Shown: in pieces, positions 45,474 to 53,412 of the stretch | Numbering within the stretch: the first letter of the stretch is position 1 | How the letters are laid out: the number at the start of each line of letters is the position of its first letter | Assembly: GCA_012026835.1 (NCBI GenBank) | Contig: VEPN01000003.1 | Coordinates: 57,358 to 121,357 of the forward strand | Source of the DNA: Candidatus Methanoperedens sp. | GTDB lineage: Archaea; Halobacteriota; Methanosarcinia; Methanosarcinales; Methanoperedenaceae | Length of the DNA stretch: 64,000 nt | Direction of reading: 5' to 3' | The notes under the pieces: model-generated | The model's input: only the letters and a program-made list of their open reading frames with translations | Told to the model about the DNA's origin: nothing | Database searches by the model: none | Position numbers and translations under genes: made by a program

Positions 45474-46301
45474 ATGGTTATTACACTGCTCTCAGATTTC
45501 GAAGATGTGTATCCCGCTTCCATGAAGGGTGTGATACTTGGCATAAATCCGACAGCTTCTATCGTGGATATCTCCCATTCGGTAAGACGGCATGACATTC
45601 ACGCCGGGGCGTTCATATTAATGTCATGCGCGAAGTTTTTCCCACCCGGGACTGTGCATATTGCAGTTGTTGACCCCGGAGTCGGGACTGAAAGAAGGCC
45701 GCTGGCCATAAGGGCTGAATCACCCGACGCTGGAATACAATATTTTATCGGCCCTGATAACGGTCTTCTGATCCCGGCTGCAAAAAGCATAGGGAGTTTT
45801 GAAGCTTACAGTATCACGAATGTAGCTCTATTCCGCAAGAATGTATCAGGCACATTTCACGGCCGTGATGTCTTTGCACCTGTAGGGGCGCATATCTCAA
45901 AAGGGCTGGATATCGGTAATGTGGGTATGAGGATATTTGATTTTGTGGAGCTTGATTTCGGGAAAGTAGAAAAAAAGGATGACTCACTGCACGGCCAGGT
46001 CGTATTTATCGATCATTTCGGCAATATTGTAACAAATATACCTGCTGATACCGCAGCGGATATCAAACCCGGCGATGTACTGGAAATCCGGAAAAAGAGG
46101 GTTTTATTCCAGACATCATACGGCTTTTGCGAAAAAGGCGAGACTGTAGCATTGATAGGAAGCCACGGGTATCTGGAGATAGCGGTAAACCAGGGGAACG
46201 CGGCGGCTCTGTTTGATATGGGACAGGGTGACAGGATTGTCATAAAAATACAGGGTAAACGCTTATCGGGGCCAAAGCAAACAGCAACTAATAATTGTTA
46301 A
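45474..46301 (+). CDS. S-adenosyl-L-methionine hydroxide adenosyltransferase family protein (SAM hydrolase-like, DUF62)
   Basis: A 275-residue DUF62 protein. TLLSDFEDVYPASMKGVI at the N-terminus, VVDPGVGTERRPLAI near 65, IGPDNGLLIPA near 93 and GRDVFAPVGAHIS near 130 are the family motifs; VFIDHFGNIVTNIP near 180 starts the second domain. Family members hydrolyse SAM to adenosine and methionine using water held by an Asp-Arg-His set (the DF-D, R and HGRD residues here). It may salvage or lower SAM. Starts on ATG just downstream of the convergent tRNA. Confidence 0.92.
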   Translation: MVITLLSDFEDVYPASMKGVILGINPTASIVDISHSVRRHDIHAGAFILMSCAKFFPPGTVHIAVVDPGVGTERRPLAIRAESPDAGIQYFIGPDNGLLIPAAKSIGSFEAYSITNVALFRKNVSGTFHGRDVFAPVGAHISKGLDIGNVGMRIFDFVELDFGKVEKKDDSLHGQVVFIDHFGNIVTNIPADTAADIKPGDVLEIRKKRVLFQTSYGFCEKGETVALIGSHGYLEIAVNQGNAAALFDMGQGDRIVIKIQGKRLSGPKQTATNNC

Positions 46302-46484
46302 ATAGCCTTTTTGTTCTATGGTAAGATATGATTATATAAATTAATTTTGATAACTAACGTCTATTTTGTTGCTCTTTTTCATTGTCATCTATGAACGGGT
46401 TCATGGCAGACTTTGCATCCTCTGCGGTGAGTTATTGAAAATAAAACCCGATATTCCCTAATTTGGGCGGGTTAAGGATCAAAT

Positions 46485-46970
46485 TTATTTTGCATCCAGT
46501 TCCCTCCATGCCACAAGCCCTCCGGCAGCGGCCACCGCCCCTCCGAGAACCACTACATAGAGCCCGTATCCGGCGCCTGACTGCATGGTCGCCCCCAGGA
46601 TTTTCCCTGATAATGAGCCAATGCCCTGCAGATTGACGACACCTCCCCCTATTACCAGGAGCCCGCATGCAAGCATCGCGATGCTCTGTATCTTTTCTTT
46701 CAGGATCACAGAAACAACGATACCCGCAATACCAAGTGCAAGGACACCTATTCCCTGGAATTGCCAGTTAATGTCACCGCTTATCAATCCCAGGAGCACG
46801 CCTTCCCCGCTTTTCCATCCCAGGCCGTTTACGGATATACCGGATGCAAAGCCAATTGATGAGGCGCTCATGCTTGCCGAGTACCACGGAAGAAAGACGC
46901 CGATGATCGAAATTATTCCGCCTGCCATAGCCATTACCTGGCCTTTTATGAGACCGTTCTTGGTTTCCAT
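46485..46970 (-). CDS. Membrane protein, four helices
   Basis: A 161-residue hydrophobic protein with about four membrane helices (10-30, 65-85, 88-105 and 128-150). FLPWYSASM near 27 is the kind of Pro-Trp-Tyr motif seen in small Gly-rich archaeal/bacterial membrane proteins of unknown function. Many Gly and Ser residues are in the helices. No enzymatic motif is present. It is transcribed alone. Confidence 0.65.
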   Translation of the reverse strand: METKNGLIKGQVMAMAGGIISIIGVFLPWYSASMSASSIGFASGISVNGLGWKSGEGVLLGLISGDINWQFQGIGVLALGIAGIVVSVILKEKIQSIAMLACGLLVIGGGVVNLQGIGSLSGKILGATMQSGAGYGLYVVVLGGAVAAAGGLVAWRELDAK

Positions 46971-47047
46971 AGGCGTGGTTTCATGTTTTTATGATATAAA
47001 TCGATTTTCGTATAACCATTCTTGCTGTACTTTCCACCATACAAAAC

Positions 47048-47845
47048 TCAAAGCCTGTTAATCTCACATCTTAATCCCCTTTCTTTACATATCTTCGTAA
47101 TCCTCCCGAAAATCTCATTATAGTACGCAACATCCCCACCCAAAAATAGTCTCTCATACGCAGGTAACAATCCCGGATCAAACACCCTGATAAACTCTTT
47201 TACACCATCCCATACCCCGTCTTTTATCCTTAGCCTGTCAACAAGAACATATTTCGGCCCCAATGCTGATATGGCATCTACCAGCGCCTGCGCATCTGTA
47301 ATATAAGGCATCATGGGCCCCAGGAAAACCCATGTGCTGACACCGTTTTTTGAAAGCTCGGAGAGTGCTCTCAGCCTCTCCTGTGTGCCTGATGCCCCAG
47401 GCTCAAGTTTTTCTCTCACTTCTTCATCCAGCGAAGTAAGCGTAAGGCCTACTTCGATATTTGAGAATCTCTTCAATAAATCCATATCCCTCAGCACAAG
47501 AGAAGATTTTGTCTGTATGCATACCGGGAAATCGTGCATCAGCAGGAGTTCAAGGCATCTTCGCGTTATCTCATATTTTTTCTCAACAGGCTGGTAGGGG
47601 TCTGTTACAGTCCCAAGCCCCACCACGCCTTTTTTCTTTGTCCTTAGCTCCTTTGAAAGGATTCGGGGCAGGTTTACCTTTACCTCCACCACTTCGCCCC
47701 ATTTTCCCTTATCCCAGTGGATGACACCGGGTGCATAACAATAGGCGCAGGCATGCCCGCAGCCCCTGTAAGGATTGAGAGCGTAGTCCAGCCCGGGAAG
47801 TTTTGAGGGTGAAAGCGCGGATTTGATTTTTATTTCCTTTATCAT
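47048..47845 (-). CDS. Radical SAM protein, SPL/Rv2578c-like family
   Basis: A 265-residue radical SAM enzyme with the cluster motif NPYRGCGHACAYCYAPGV (C-x3-C-x2-C, near 28-40), the same spacing as in spore-photoproduct-lyase-like proteins. VGLGTVTDPYQPVEKKYEIT near 95 and FPVCIQTKSSLVLRD near 120 are typical of this subgroup. True photoproduct lyase needs extra Cys at the C-terminus that is not clear here, so the reaction is unknown. It is a single gene, divergent from the pyridine-nucleotide oxidoreductase. Confidence 0.85.
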   Translation of the reverse strand: MIKEIKIKSALSPSKLPGLDYALNPYRGCGHACAYCYAPGVIHWDKGKWGEVVEVKVNLPRILSKELRTKKKGVVGLGTVTDPYQPVEKKYEITRRCLELLLMHDFPVCIQTKSSLVLRDMDLLKRFSNIEVGLTLTSLDEEVREKLEPGASGTQERLRALSELSKNGVSTWVFLGPMMPYITDAQALVDAISALGPKYVLVDRLRIKDGVWDGVKEFIRVFDPGLLPAYERLFLGGDVAYYNEIFGRITKICKERGLRCEINRL

Positions 47846-47942
47846 GATACAAATTATCGTTTATGGATTCTTAAATAATCATTTGTTCTGTCAATGAGTT
47901 AACAATATATAAAATAAAATACTATTCTTACTTGGGGTTTGA

Positions 47943-49364
47943 ATGAAAGAATACGACCTGATCATTGTAGGCACTGGTTCTGCTATGAACTATATTAATG
48001 CCATAATAGATATGAACCCGGATTTTAAAATTGCTGTTATTGACAGTGATGAACCCGGCGGGATATGCCTCACGCGCGGATGCATACCTTCCAAGCTTTT
48101 GCTCTATCCGGCAGAACTCATAAGAACAATAGAAACCGCGGGTAAATTCGGCATAAATGTGGAACTGAAAAATATCGATTTCAGATTCGTTATGGACAGG
48201 ATGCGAACGTTGATTTCAAAGGATATCAACATGATACGAAAAGGACTTTCCGGCAATCCGAACCTGGATTATTATCACGAGGTCGCACAATTTTCCGCTC
48301 CTTATACTCTGACTGTTGGCAGGGAAACGATCAAAGGAAAAATGATCTTCCTCTGTACTGGTTCAAAACCCACGATACCGGCGGTGGCGGGACTGGATGA
48401 GGCTGGCTATCTTACAAGTGATACGGTACTTGAAATGACAGAACTTCCAGGGAGCATCGCCATCATAGGCGGGGGCTATATCGCCGCAGAATACGGTCAT
48501 TTCTTCTCTGCAATGGGTTCAAATGTTACGGTTATCGGAAGAAATCCCAGGTTCATTCCCGAAGAGGAGCCTGAGATTTCGGCGCTGGCAAAAAGGGAAA
48601 TGTCAAAAATCATGAATATCATCACAGGCCATGAGGTTCTCAGGGTGCGAAAAAAAGACAAAGGAAAGAAAGAGATCATTTCCAGGGATAATAGCAGCGG
48701 GAAAGAGATAACTGTTGAAGCGGATGAAATACTTGTGGCTTCTGGAAGGGGACCGAATACCGAAATACTCCCTGAAAAAGGGGGGATAAAAACAGACAGC
48801 ATTGGATGGATCGAAGTAAATGAATACTTTGAAACCTCAAAACCAAATGTGTGGGCGTTCGGGGATGCAGACGGGAAATACCTGTTCAAGCATGTAGCGA
48901 ACCATGAATCCACTGTCGTTTTTTATAATGCAATAATGAAAAGAAAAGTCAAAGCAGACTACCATGCGGTGCCCCATGCTGTTTTCTCATATCCTGAAAT
49001 CGCAAGCGTGGGAATGAATGAAGAGGAAGCTATCGAAATGTATGGGGAGGAGAACGTGCTCATCGGTTTTGAGAAATATGAAAATACTGCAAAGGGCGAG
49101 GCTATGGATGTGAGAGATTATTTTGTAAAGGTAATAATGGAAAATAGTTCAAACAGAATCCTGGGCGCTCATATAATCGGTCCCTATGCCTCGATACTTA
49201 TACATGAGATCATAAATCTCATGTATACACAGGATGCAAGTGCAGTTCCGGTTATCCAGGGAATGCATATTCATCCCGCATTAAGCGAGGTGGTACAGAG
49301 GGCTTTCCATTCGCTGATGCCTGTGGCGCATTATCACCATGTTCTCGGGCACATGAACCTATAG
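47943..49364 (+). CDS. Dihydrolipoamide dehydrogenase-like flavoprotein disulfide reductase
   Basis: A 473-residue class I pyridine-nucleotide disulfide oxidoreductase. The redox-active pair is Cys-x4-Cys in GGICLTRGCIPSK near 40-52; GTGSAMNYINAI starts the FAD domain (note GTGSA, slightly unusual), IAIIGGGYIAAEYGHFF near 170 binds NAD(P), VWAFGDADGKYLFKHVANHE near 303 is the second FAD site, and HIHPALSEVVQRAFHSL holds the catalytic His-Glu dyad near 440. No lipoyl-complex genes are near. It could reduce lipoamide, mercury or another low-molecular disulfide. The following thiol/redox genes fit such a role. Confidence 0.9.
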   Translation: MKEYDLIIVGTGSAMNYINAIIDMNPDFKIAVIDSDEPGGICLTRGCIPSKLLLYPAELIRTIETAGKFGINVELKNIDFRFVMDRMRTLISKDINMIRKGLSGNPNLDYYHEVAQFSAPYTLTVGRETIKGKMIFLCTGSKPTIPAVAGLDEAGYLTSDTVLEMTELPGSIAIIGGGYIAAEYGHFFSAMGSNVTVIGRNPRFIPEEEPEISALAKREMSKIMNIITGHEVLRVRKKDKGKKEIISRDNSSGKEITVEADEILVASGRGPNTEILPEKGGIKTDSIGWIEVNEYFETSKPNVWAFGDADGKYLFKHVANHESTVVFYNAIMKRKVKADYHAVPHAVFSYPEIASVGMNEEEAIEMYGEENVLIGFEKYENTAKGEAMDVRDYFVKVIMENSSNRILGAHIIGPYASILIHEIINLMYTQDASAVPVIQGMHIHPALSEVVQRAFHSLMPVAHYHHVLGHMNL

Positions 49365-49399
49365 GAGATTTATTTTCGTTATTAGAAAGTTTCATAAAC

Positions 49400-50173
49400 T
49401 CAATGTGCTTTTTGCTTAATATCATGAGCTGGATTTAAAGCAGAATACATTTCACTGACGCTCTTTAATACTTTGAATCCCTTATCCGTGATCATATAGT
49501 CTCCGCGTTCGTGGCGCTGCAAGATCATTCCGCTGTCAAGCAGTTTTTGTAAATGAAAAAGCAAATTACCCCCGCGAAGCCCCGTAAGCTCGGAAAGCGC
49601 TGAGAATGTTTTAGTCTCTATTGCTATTGCTTTCATTATTTGCAGCCGCTGCTTGTTGGATAGCGGTTCAAATACTTCGATTATGAATTCTTCCGGGACA
49701 GGGGGTATCTCCGGTTTCTTTCCATTTTTAGTACTGTATATCCGAAGAGAACGCATCAAACCAATCTCTTTTCCAAAGAGGTTCTGCACCTGTGAAAAAC
49801 ATTTCTCACACTGCTTCGATGGGGCGTTGTTCCTCATATCGTTCAATTCCGATTGGTTTTTCAGAATAACATCCTCATTTACCGTTTCTTGCTTCATCAG
49901 GCCTGCATTCTTTTGCAGGAATCCTGTGAAGTTTGATTTACAGGTATCACGCATATCACATTTTTTGACCATGCTGCCCTCAAGCCCTGCTTCGATATCA
50001 TCAATAACATGCCCGATAATCGCATTCGTAAAATCGTTGCGCGAACCTGAAAGAACATGCTCAAGATGCTGCTGGCTTGACTGCTCCATAAACCGTTTCA
50101 TGTCATTATGTATTTCATACAACTTTTTTTTTATTTCAAGGATTTCCCTGTAAGAACTCTCTTTATTAACCAT
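49400..50173 (-). CDS. Winged-helix regulator with cysteine-containing sensor region
   Basis: A 257-residue protein. Residues 170-235 form a winged helix of ArsR/MarR type (VFEPLSNKQRLQIMKAI, FSALSELTGLRGGNLLFHLQ, then the wing RHERGDYMITDKG). The first 130 residues are helical with two cysteine pairs, Cys72/Cys78 (KKCDMRDTCKS) and Cys122/Cys125 (KQCEKCF), which could hold a metal or cluster, or form a disulfide. It is transcribed away from the small cysteine protein and flavoprotein genes and probably controls the promoter between them. A decayed second copy is found at 56.2 kb. Confidence 0.82.
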   Translation of the reverse strand: MVNKESSYREILEIKKKLYEIHNDMKRFMEQSSQQHLEHVLSGSRNDFTNAIIGHVIDDIEAGLEGSMVKKCDMRDTCKSNFTGFLQKNAGLMKQETVNEDVILKNQSELNDMRNNAPSKQCEKCFSQVQNLFGKEIGLMRSLRIYSTKNGKKPEIPPVPEEFIIEVFEPLSNKQRLQIMKAIAIETKTFSALSELTGLRGGNLLFHLQKLLDSGMILQRHERGDYMITDKGFKVLKSVSEMYSALNPAHDIKQKAH

Positions 50174-50204
50174 ATGAGAAGTTGTTCTGTCGTGGCAGGC
50201 TAAA

Positions 50205-50284
50205 AAGGTTTCTGTTGCAACCTTAAAGGTTATCCTTGTGTATTAAAATGTAGTTTGTACATTTTTATGACGGCTAAGTATATG
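50205..50284 (+). promoter_or_regulatory. Promoter/operator of flavoprotein module 1
   Basis: Contains an inverted repeat AAGGTT-N8-AACCTT (50205-50224), a longer perfect one AAAATGTA-N5-TACATTTT (50245-50265), and a TATA-like TAAGTATATG (50275-50284) about 36 bp before the small-protein ATG. All three elements recur with exactly the same spacing at 56322-56401. The palindromes lie just upstream of the TATA box, where archaeal activators usually bind. The regulator gene starts 32 bp to the left. Confidence 0.75.
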
Positions 50285-50319
50285 GGATTAACTAAACCAT
50301 ATGGTTTTGAGGTACAAAT

Positions 50320-50484
50320 ATGCCTGTATGGAAATACACGAATAAAAAAATCACAAAAGATGAGGTTGAAAAATCTTTAAGCGCGGTAAAAAGCGCATGC
50401 TTTCACTGCGAAAAACACAGCAGCGATTGTCCCATATCAAAAACAGCCGGTGAGGTAAAGGCAATGACCGAGGCGAGAACATGA
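50320..50484 (+). CDS. Small cysteine protein of the flavoprotein module (copy 1)
   Basis: A 54-residue protein read from ATG at 50320 to TGA. It starts MPVWKYTNKKITKDEVEKSL, then SAVKSACFHCEKHSSDCPIS, giving a C-x2-C-x6-C pattern, and ends with a basic-acidic tail. The second copy at 56437 keeps 37 or so of the residues, including all three Cys and both His, so the sequence is under selection. It starts 35 bp after the TATA box and is followed 18 bp later by the flavoprotein. The three Cys and His suggest a metal or Fe-S site, or a redox partner for that protein. No known family was recognised. Confidence 0.8.
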   Translation: MPVWKYTNKKITKDEVEKSLSAVKSACFHCEKHSSDCPISKTAGEVKAMTEART

Positions 50485-50502
50485 GCTTCAGAGAGGAAGA
50501 AT

Positions 50503-51207
50503 ATGAAAGTGCTTGGAGTAAGCGGAAGTCCAACTAAGAACAGTAATACGGACGCCCTAGTAAAAGCAATACTTGATGCCACAGATGCTAAGACAGAATT
50601 TGTCAAGTTATCGACTATAAAAGTAGGCCCCTGCATCGCATGCATGAAATGTGTGTGCACTAACGAATGTGTAATCAACGACGATTTCAAATGGCTTTCC
50701 GAAAAGGTGATGGAGGCAGATGCTATCGTCGTGGGGTCATCTACATTCTATGGGGCGGCAAGCGCTTTTACAAAAGCCTTCATAGAAAGGCTTTATTCAA
50801 AAAGGCATGTAAAGCTCCTGACCCGCGGGAAGCTTGCTGCAACGGTGGCTGTAGGTGTGGCTGCTGAAAAGATGGTTGCAGAGTGGATAGGAAATGCCCT
50901 TCGCGCAGGGGGCATGGAGATCGTGGGAAGCATGACGGCAAAAGGAACACCATGTTGTTTCGTATGCGGTCCGGGTGAGACGTGCAATTATACTGTCTGG
51001 AATGCATATTCGAAAGAACTGACAGGTATGGATCTGGGTGTTGAAGAAGCGTATAAGGAGTATCTTGAAATCCTCCCGGATAATAAACCGTACGCCCATG
51101 GCTCAGCTAAATTCCTGAAAAGCTACAGGTCTGTAAAAGATGAACCTGATGTGATGGATGAAGCCAGGAGGATAGGCAAACTTATTAAAGAGAGAATAAA
51201 GAATTAA
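50503..51207 (+). CDS. Iron-sulfur flavoprotein / NADPH-dependent FMN reductase family (module 1)
   Basis: A 234-residue flavodoxin-fold protein. GVSGSPTKNSNTD near 5-17 binds FMN phosphate; the cluster motif GPCIACMKCVCTNEC gives Cys44, Cys47, Cys50 and Cys56 (C-x2-C-x2-C-x5-C, compact spacing as in methanogen Isf) plus an extra Cys52. GSSTFYGAASAFTKAFIERL near 78 is the flavin-contact loop. Isf proteins pass electrons, for example from ferredoxin to oxygen or peroxide. It has a C-terminal extension (about 25 residues) relative to the copy at 57.2 kb, and a second cysteine pair (CCFVCGPGETC near 147). It follows the small cysteine protein. Confidence 0.9.
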   Translation: MKVLGVSGSPTKNSNTDALVKAILDATDAKTEFVKLSTIKVGPCIACMKCVCTNECVINDDFKWLSEKVMEADAIVVGSSTFYGAASAFTKAFIERLYSKRHVKLLTRGKLAATVAVGVAAEKMVAEWIGNALRAGGMEIVGSMTAKGTPCCFVCGPGETCNYTVWNAYSKELTGMDLGVEEAYKEYLEILPDNKPYAHGSAKFLKSYRSVKDEPDVMDEARRIGKLIKERIKN

Positions 51208-51249
51208 GATGATTTAACATGCCCATATCGGGACGAGGTTGATTTCATA

Positions 51250-52026
51250 ATGGATTTCACCTTCTGGTATCTTTTCCCGGTTGGAATAATCATTGCAATC
51301 TTCTCGATGTCTGCCGGCATCTCAGGAGCCAACTTCTGGATACCGGTTTATATATTTTTTATCAGGATTGACCCTTTAATATCTTTCTGGCTGGCACTTA
51401 TTACGATGCTGTTCGGATTCGGTAGCGGCGTGGCAAGAAATATTTACCAGGGAACGATCGACTGGTACATCGTCAAACAATATCTGGTCCCCTCAATACC
51501 GGCTGCTGTCATCGGTTCTCTCCTGGCATCCTATGTAAATGGAAACCATCTTTTATTAATTTTCAGCTCTTTTATATTCATATTCGGGCTGTACCAGCTC
51601 ATCGCCTGTATCGTTTCGAGGAAAGAAAAGCTAAAACACCGGAGAATCTACTGGGAGATAGGTTTTGTAGGCGGTTTTTTAAAAGGATTGATTGCAACAG
51701 GTCTTGGCAAGTTGATAATGCCAGGGATGTGGGATCATGAAAGAATAAAAAGCCCATCGCAGGTCATCGGTTCAACTGTCGTTATCCTGTTTATTATTGA
51801 TTTTGTAGCCGCTCTTATGAGGATGAAACCTGATTTTGTAAATGAACTTATTGAGAATAGAACAACGATATTCAATGTTCTGGTTTTCGTAGTACCGTCA
51901 GTTATTATTGGGGGTCAGATCGGACCGCAAACAATCAGGGGTGCAGCAGCCAGTCACCTGAAAATATATGTTTCAATTATGTTGATTCTTGTCAGCATAC
52001 TGATTTTTTCAAGATTACTGGCGTGA
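51250..52026 (+). CDS. TauE/SafE (TSUP) family membrane transporter
   Basis: A 258-residue membrane protein with about eight helices and the family-type loops: SMSAGISGANFWIPVYIFFI near 19 and, in the second half, GFVGGFLKGLIATGLGKLIM near 138. TSUP proteins export or import sulfite, sulfonates or other organosulfur anions. It follows the flavoprotein by 42 bp and may belong to the same transcription unit, linking this module to sulfur metabolism. Confidence 0.85.
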   Translation: MDFTFWYLFPVGIIIAIFSMSAGISGANFWIPVYIFFIRIDPLISFWLALITMLFGFGSGVARNIYQGTIDWYIVKQYLVPSIPAAVIGSLLASYVNGNHLLLIFSSFIFIFGLYQLIACIVSRKEKLKHRRIYWEIGFVGGFLKGLIATGLGKLIMPGMWDHERIKSPSQVIGSTVVILFIIDFVAALMRMKPDFVNELIENRTTIFNVLVFVVPSVIIGGQIGPQTIRGAAASHLKIYVSIMLILVSILIFSRLLA

Positions 52027-52087
52027 CAGGTAAAGAAGGGAACGAAGAGCAGAGTTTAGAAAAGAACGATATTTTTCGCGGGAACTG

Positions 52088-52300
52088 TCATTTTTTAGTT
52101 TTATCATATAGTTCCATTCCTCTTTTGACCACTTTATTGAAATTACCAAGGCAGCATCTTCAAGAAGGATTTTTAATATCGCAAGTACACTCCCCAGCTT
52201 TTACTTTTGCACCGATTTCCCGGACAGCAGTGCTGTATCCCGATTGCTTTATCCGTTCAAATATCCTCTCCTGCGTCCATCCAAAACAAGCATTTTGCAC
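52088..52300 (-). pseudogene. CopZ-type [2Fe-2S] domain remnant with an in-frame TGA
   Basis: Directly after the DsrE-like stop and in the same frame, a GTG at 52300 starts 46 codons: NACFGWTQERIFERIKQSGY, then IGAKVKAGECTCDIKNPS, then TGA (52160-52162), then RCCLGNFNKVVK and a second stop at 52088. The family consensus has Gly where this TGA stands (NPSGxCCLGxV), so one GGA-to-TGA change would explain it. The N-terminal zinc part and the first Cys of the C-x-C pair are missing. It is most likely a broken CopZ-like gene, possibly once joined to the DsrE-like gene. Confidence 0.68.
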
Positions 52301-52657
52301 TCAAAATGTAATTATCTGGTAACCCTCTGCTATCAATTCCCTGAAGCTCGGGTGTCCCTCATATTCTTCATTGAGGGGAATGTGAGATTCCATCGCACAC
52401 TCTTTGATACCAAAAGCAGCGGCACAAAAGCTGCAAACTCCTGTTGATCTACCTTTTAATGAATCAAACAACTCATGAAACATATGGTCAGGTTTGGAAA
52501 GTTCTTTAATCCATTTTGTTCCAGCCCCATCAAAGATGAGCTTAAATTCATCTTTTGCATCTTTGAATTCTTTTGCTGCCAGAAGTGCATTGTGAACTCT
52601 GGCCATATCCCCATGCGTTTCTGTATCTGCTAAAATTACAATTGCTACTTTTTCCAT
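52301..52657 (-). CDS. DsrE-like sulfur-trafficking family protein
   Basis: A 118-residue small alpha/beta protein. KVAIVILADTETHGDMARVH at the start, FKLIFDGAGTKWI near 38, and GVCSFCAAAFGIKECAMES with Cys near 74, 77 and 86 fit the DsrE/F-like superfamily, in which a cysteine can carry persulfide. The end GYQIITF is normal for these proteins. The three-Cys cluster is suited to thiol or sulfane-sulfur binding. It lies 13 bp after the flavodoxin gene in an operon (flavodoxin first). Confidence 0.8.
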   Translation of the reverse strand: MEKVAIVILADTETHGDMARVHNALLAAKEFKDAKDEFKLIFDGAGTKWIKELSKPDHMFHELFDSLKGRSTGVCSFCAAAFGIKECAMESHIPLNEEYEGHPSFRELIAEGYQIITF

Positions 52658-52670
52658 GTTACATCCCTTA

Positions 52671-53126
52671 CTATTTCGCTTTTTTCTTCACAGCCTCTGC
52701 CAGTCTCTTGCCCATCTCTCTGGCTCTTGCTTTATCTGCATCATTAGGCGCTCCCTGCACAGCTACACCTGGTTTAACCCAATCAGGATTGAATACGCCA
52801 ACGACCCTGTCTATTGATGCAAGAACCGAACTCTGCCCTCCCTGCCCTGTGGTGAAAAGCAGCACAGATTTGCCTGCCAATTTATCCTTTACAGTATAAA
52901 AATCTTCAAATAGGGTTTTAAGCTCACCTGCCATATATTCAAAAGCCGAATAAGAACCAAATGCTAACGCATCAGCGCCTACATCTGAGGGTTTAGTATC
53001 TCTTGCTCTCTTCAATTCGACACTAACCCCACCGGCACTCTTTGCCCCCTCAGCAATCGCCTGTGCGAGTTTTTCTGTGTTACCTGTTCTCGATGCATAT
53101 ACTATCAATATTTTTGGTTCAGCCAT
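52671..53126 (-). CDS. Flavodoxin
   Basis: A 151-residue flavodoxin, a soluble one-electron carrier with FMN. ILIVYASRTGNTEKLAQAI near 6-24 is the FMN phosphate loop (S-R-T-G-N-T), FGSYSAFEYMAGELKTL near 55 covers the 60s loop, and LLFTTGQGGQSSVL near 88 the 90s loop. It is the first gene of the minus-strand pair with the DsrE-like gene. It suits electron supply to the redox enzymes around it. Confidence 0.92.
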   Translation of the reverse strand: MAEPKILIVYASRTGNTEKLAQAIAEGAKSAGGVSVELKRARDTKPSDVGADALAFGSYSAFEYMAGELKTLFEDFYTVKDKLAGKSVLLFTTGQGGQSSVLASIDRVVGVFNPDWVKPGVAVQGAPNDADKARAREMGKRLAEAVKKKAK

Positions 53127-53238
53127 ATTTTATCTCCCAATAATTTTTATTTTTTATTTGTCAGTTTATCACAATATACTTAGCCGTTATAAAAATATAC
53201 TAACTATATTTTTATATACAAGCCTTCGCCGAAAAAAT

Positions 53239-53268
53239 TAATCGCTTGTGATACTTTTACTCACTACC
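53239..53268 (+). promoter_or_regulatory. Repeated 30-bp promoter-region element, copy 1
   Basis: TAATCGCTTGTGAT and, after two variable bases, TTTTACTCACTACC recur at 54396-54425 with 28 of 30 bases identical. GTGA and TCAC form a short inverted repeat with a 9-base gap. A weaker match (TTGTCTGAA) also follows in both. The element lies about 145 bp upstream of the exported protein at 53413. Confidence 0.6.
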
Positions 53269-53412
53269 CCGTGACAGTTATGATACATCATGTAAATGGT
53301 TCAGTTGTCTGAAGAAGCCATAGAAAAGGAACTGGTTTAAAATGACAAGAGGTGAAAACCAAAATTGAACCTATGTAAACGAATGGCTTTTTTGACAAGG
53401 AGATGAAAAAAT

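Noticed and set aside
52088..52657. UGA as a sense codon (selenocysteine or glycine) in the DsrE-CopZ frame
   Set aside because: Many genes in this window end normally with TGA, and no Sec insertion element was seen; a nonsense mutation is simpler.
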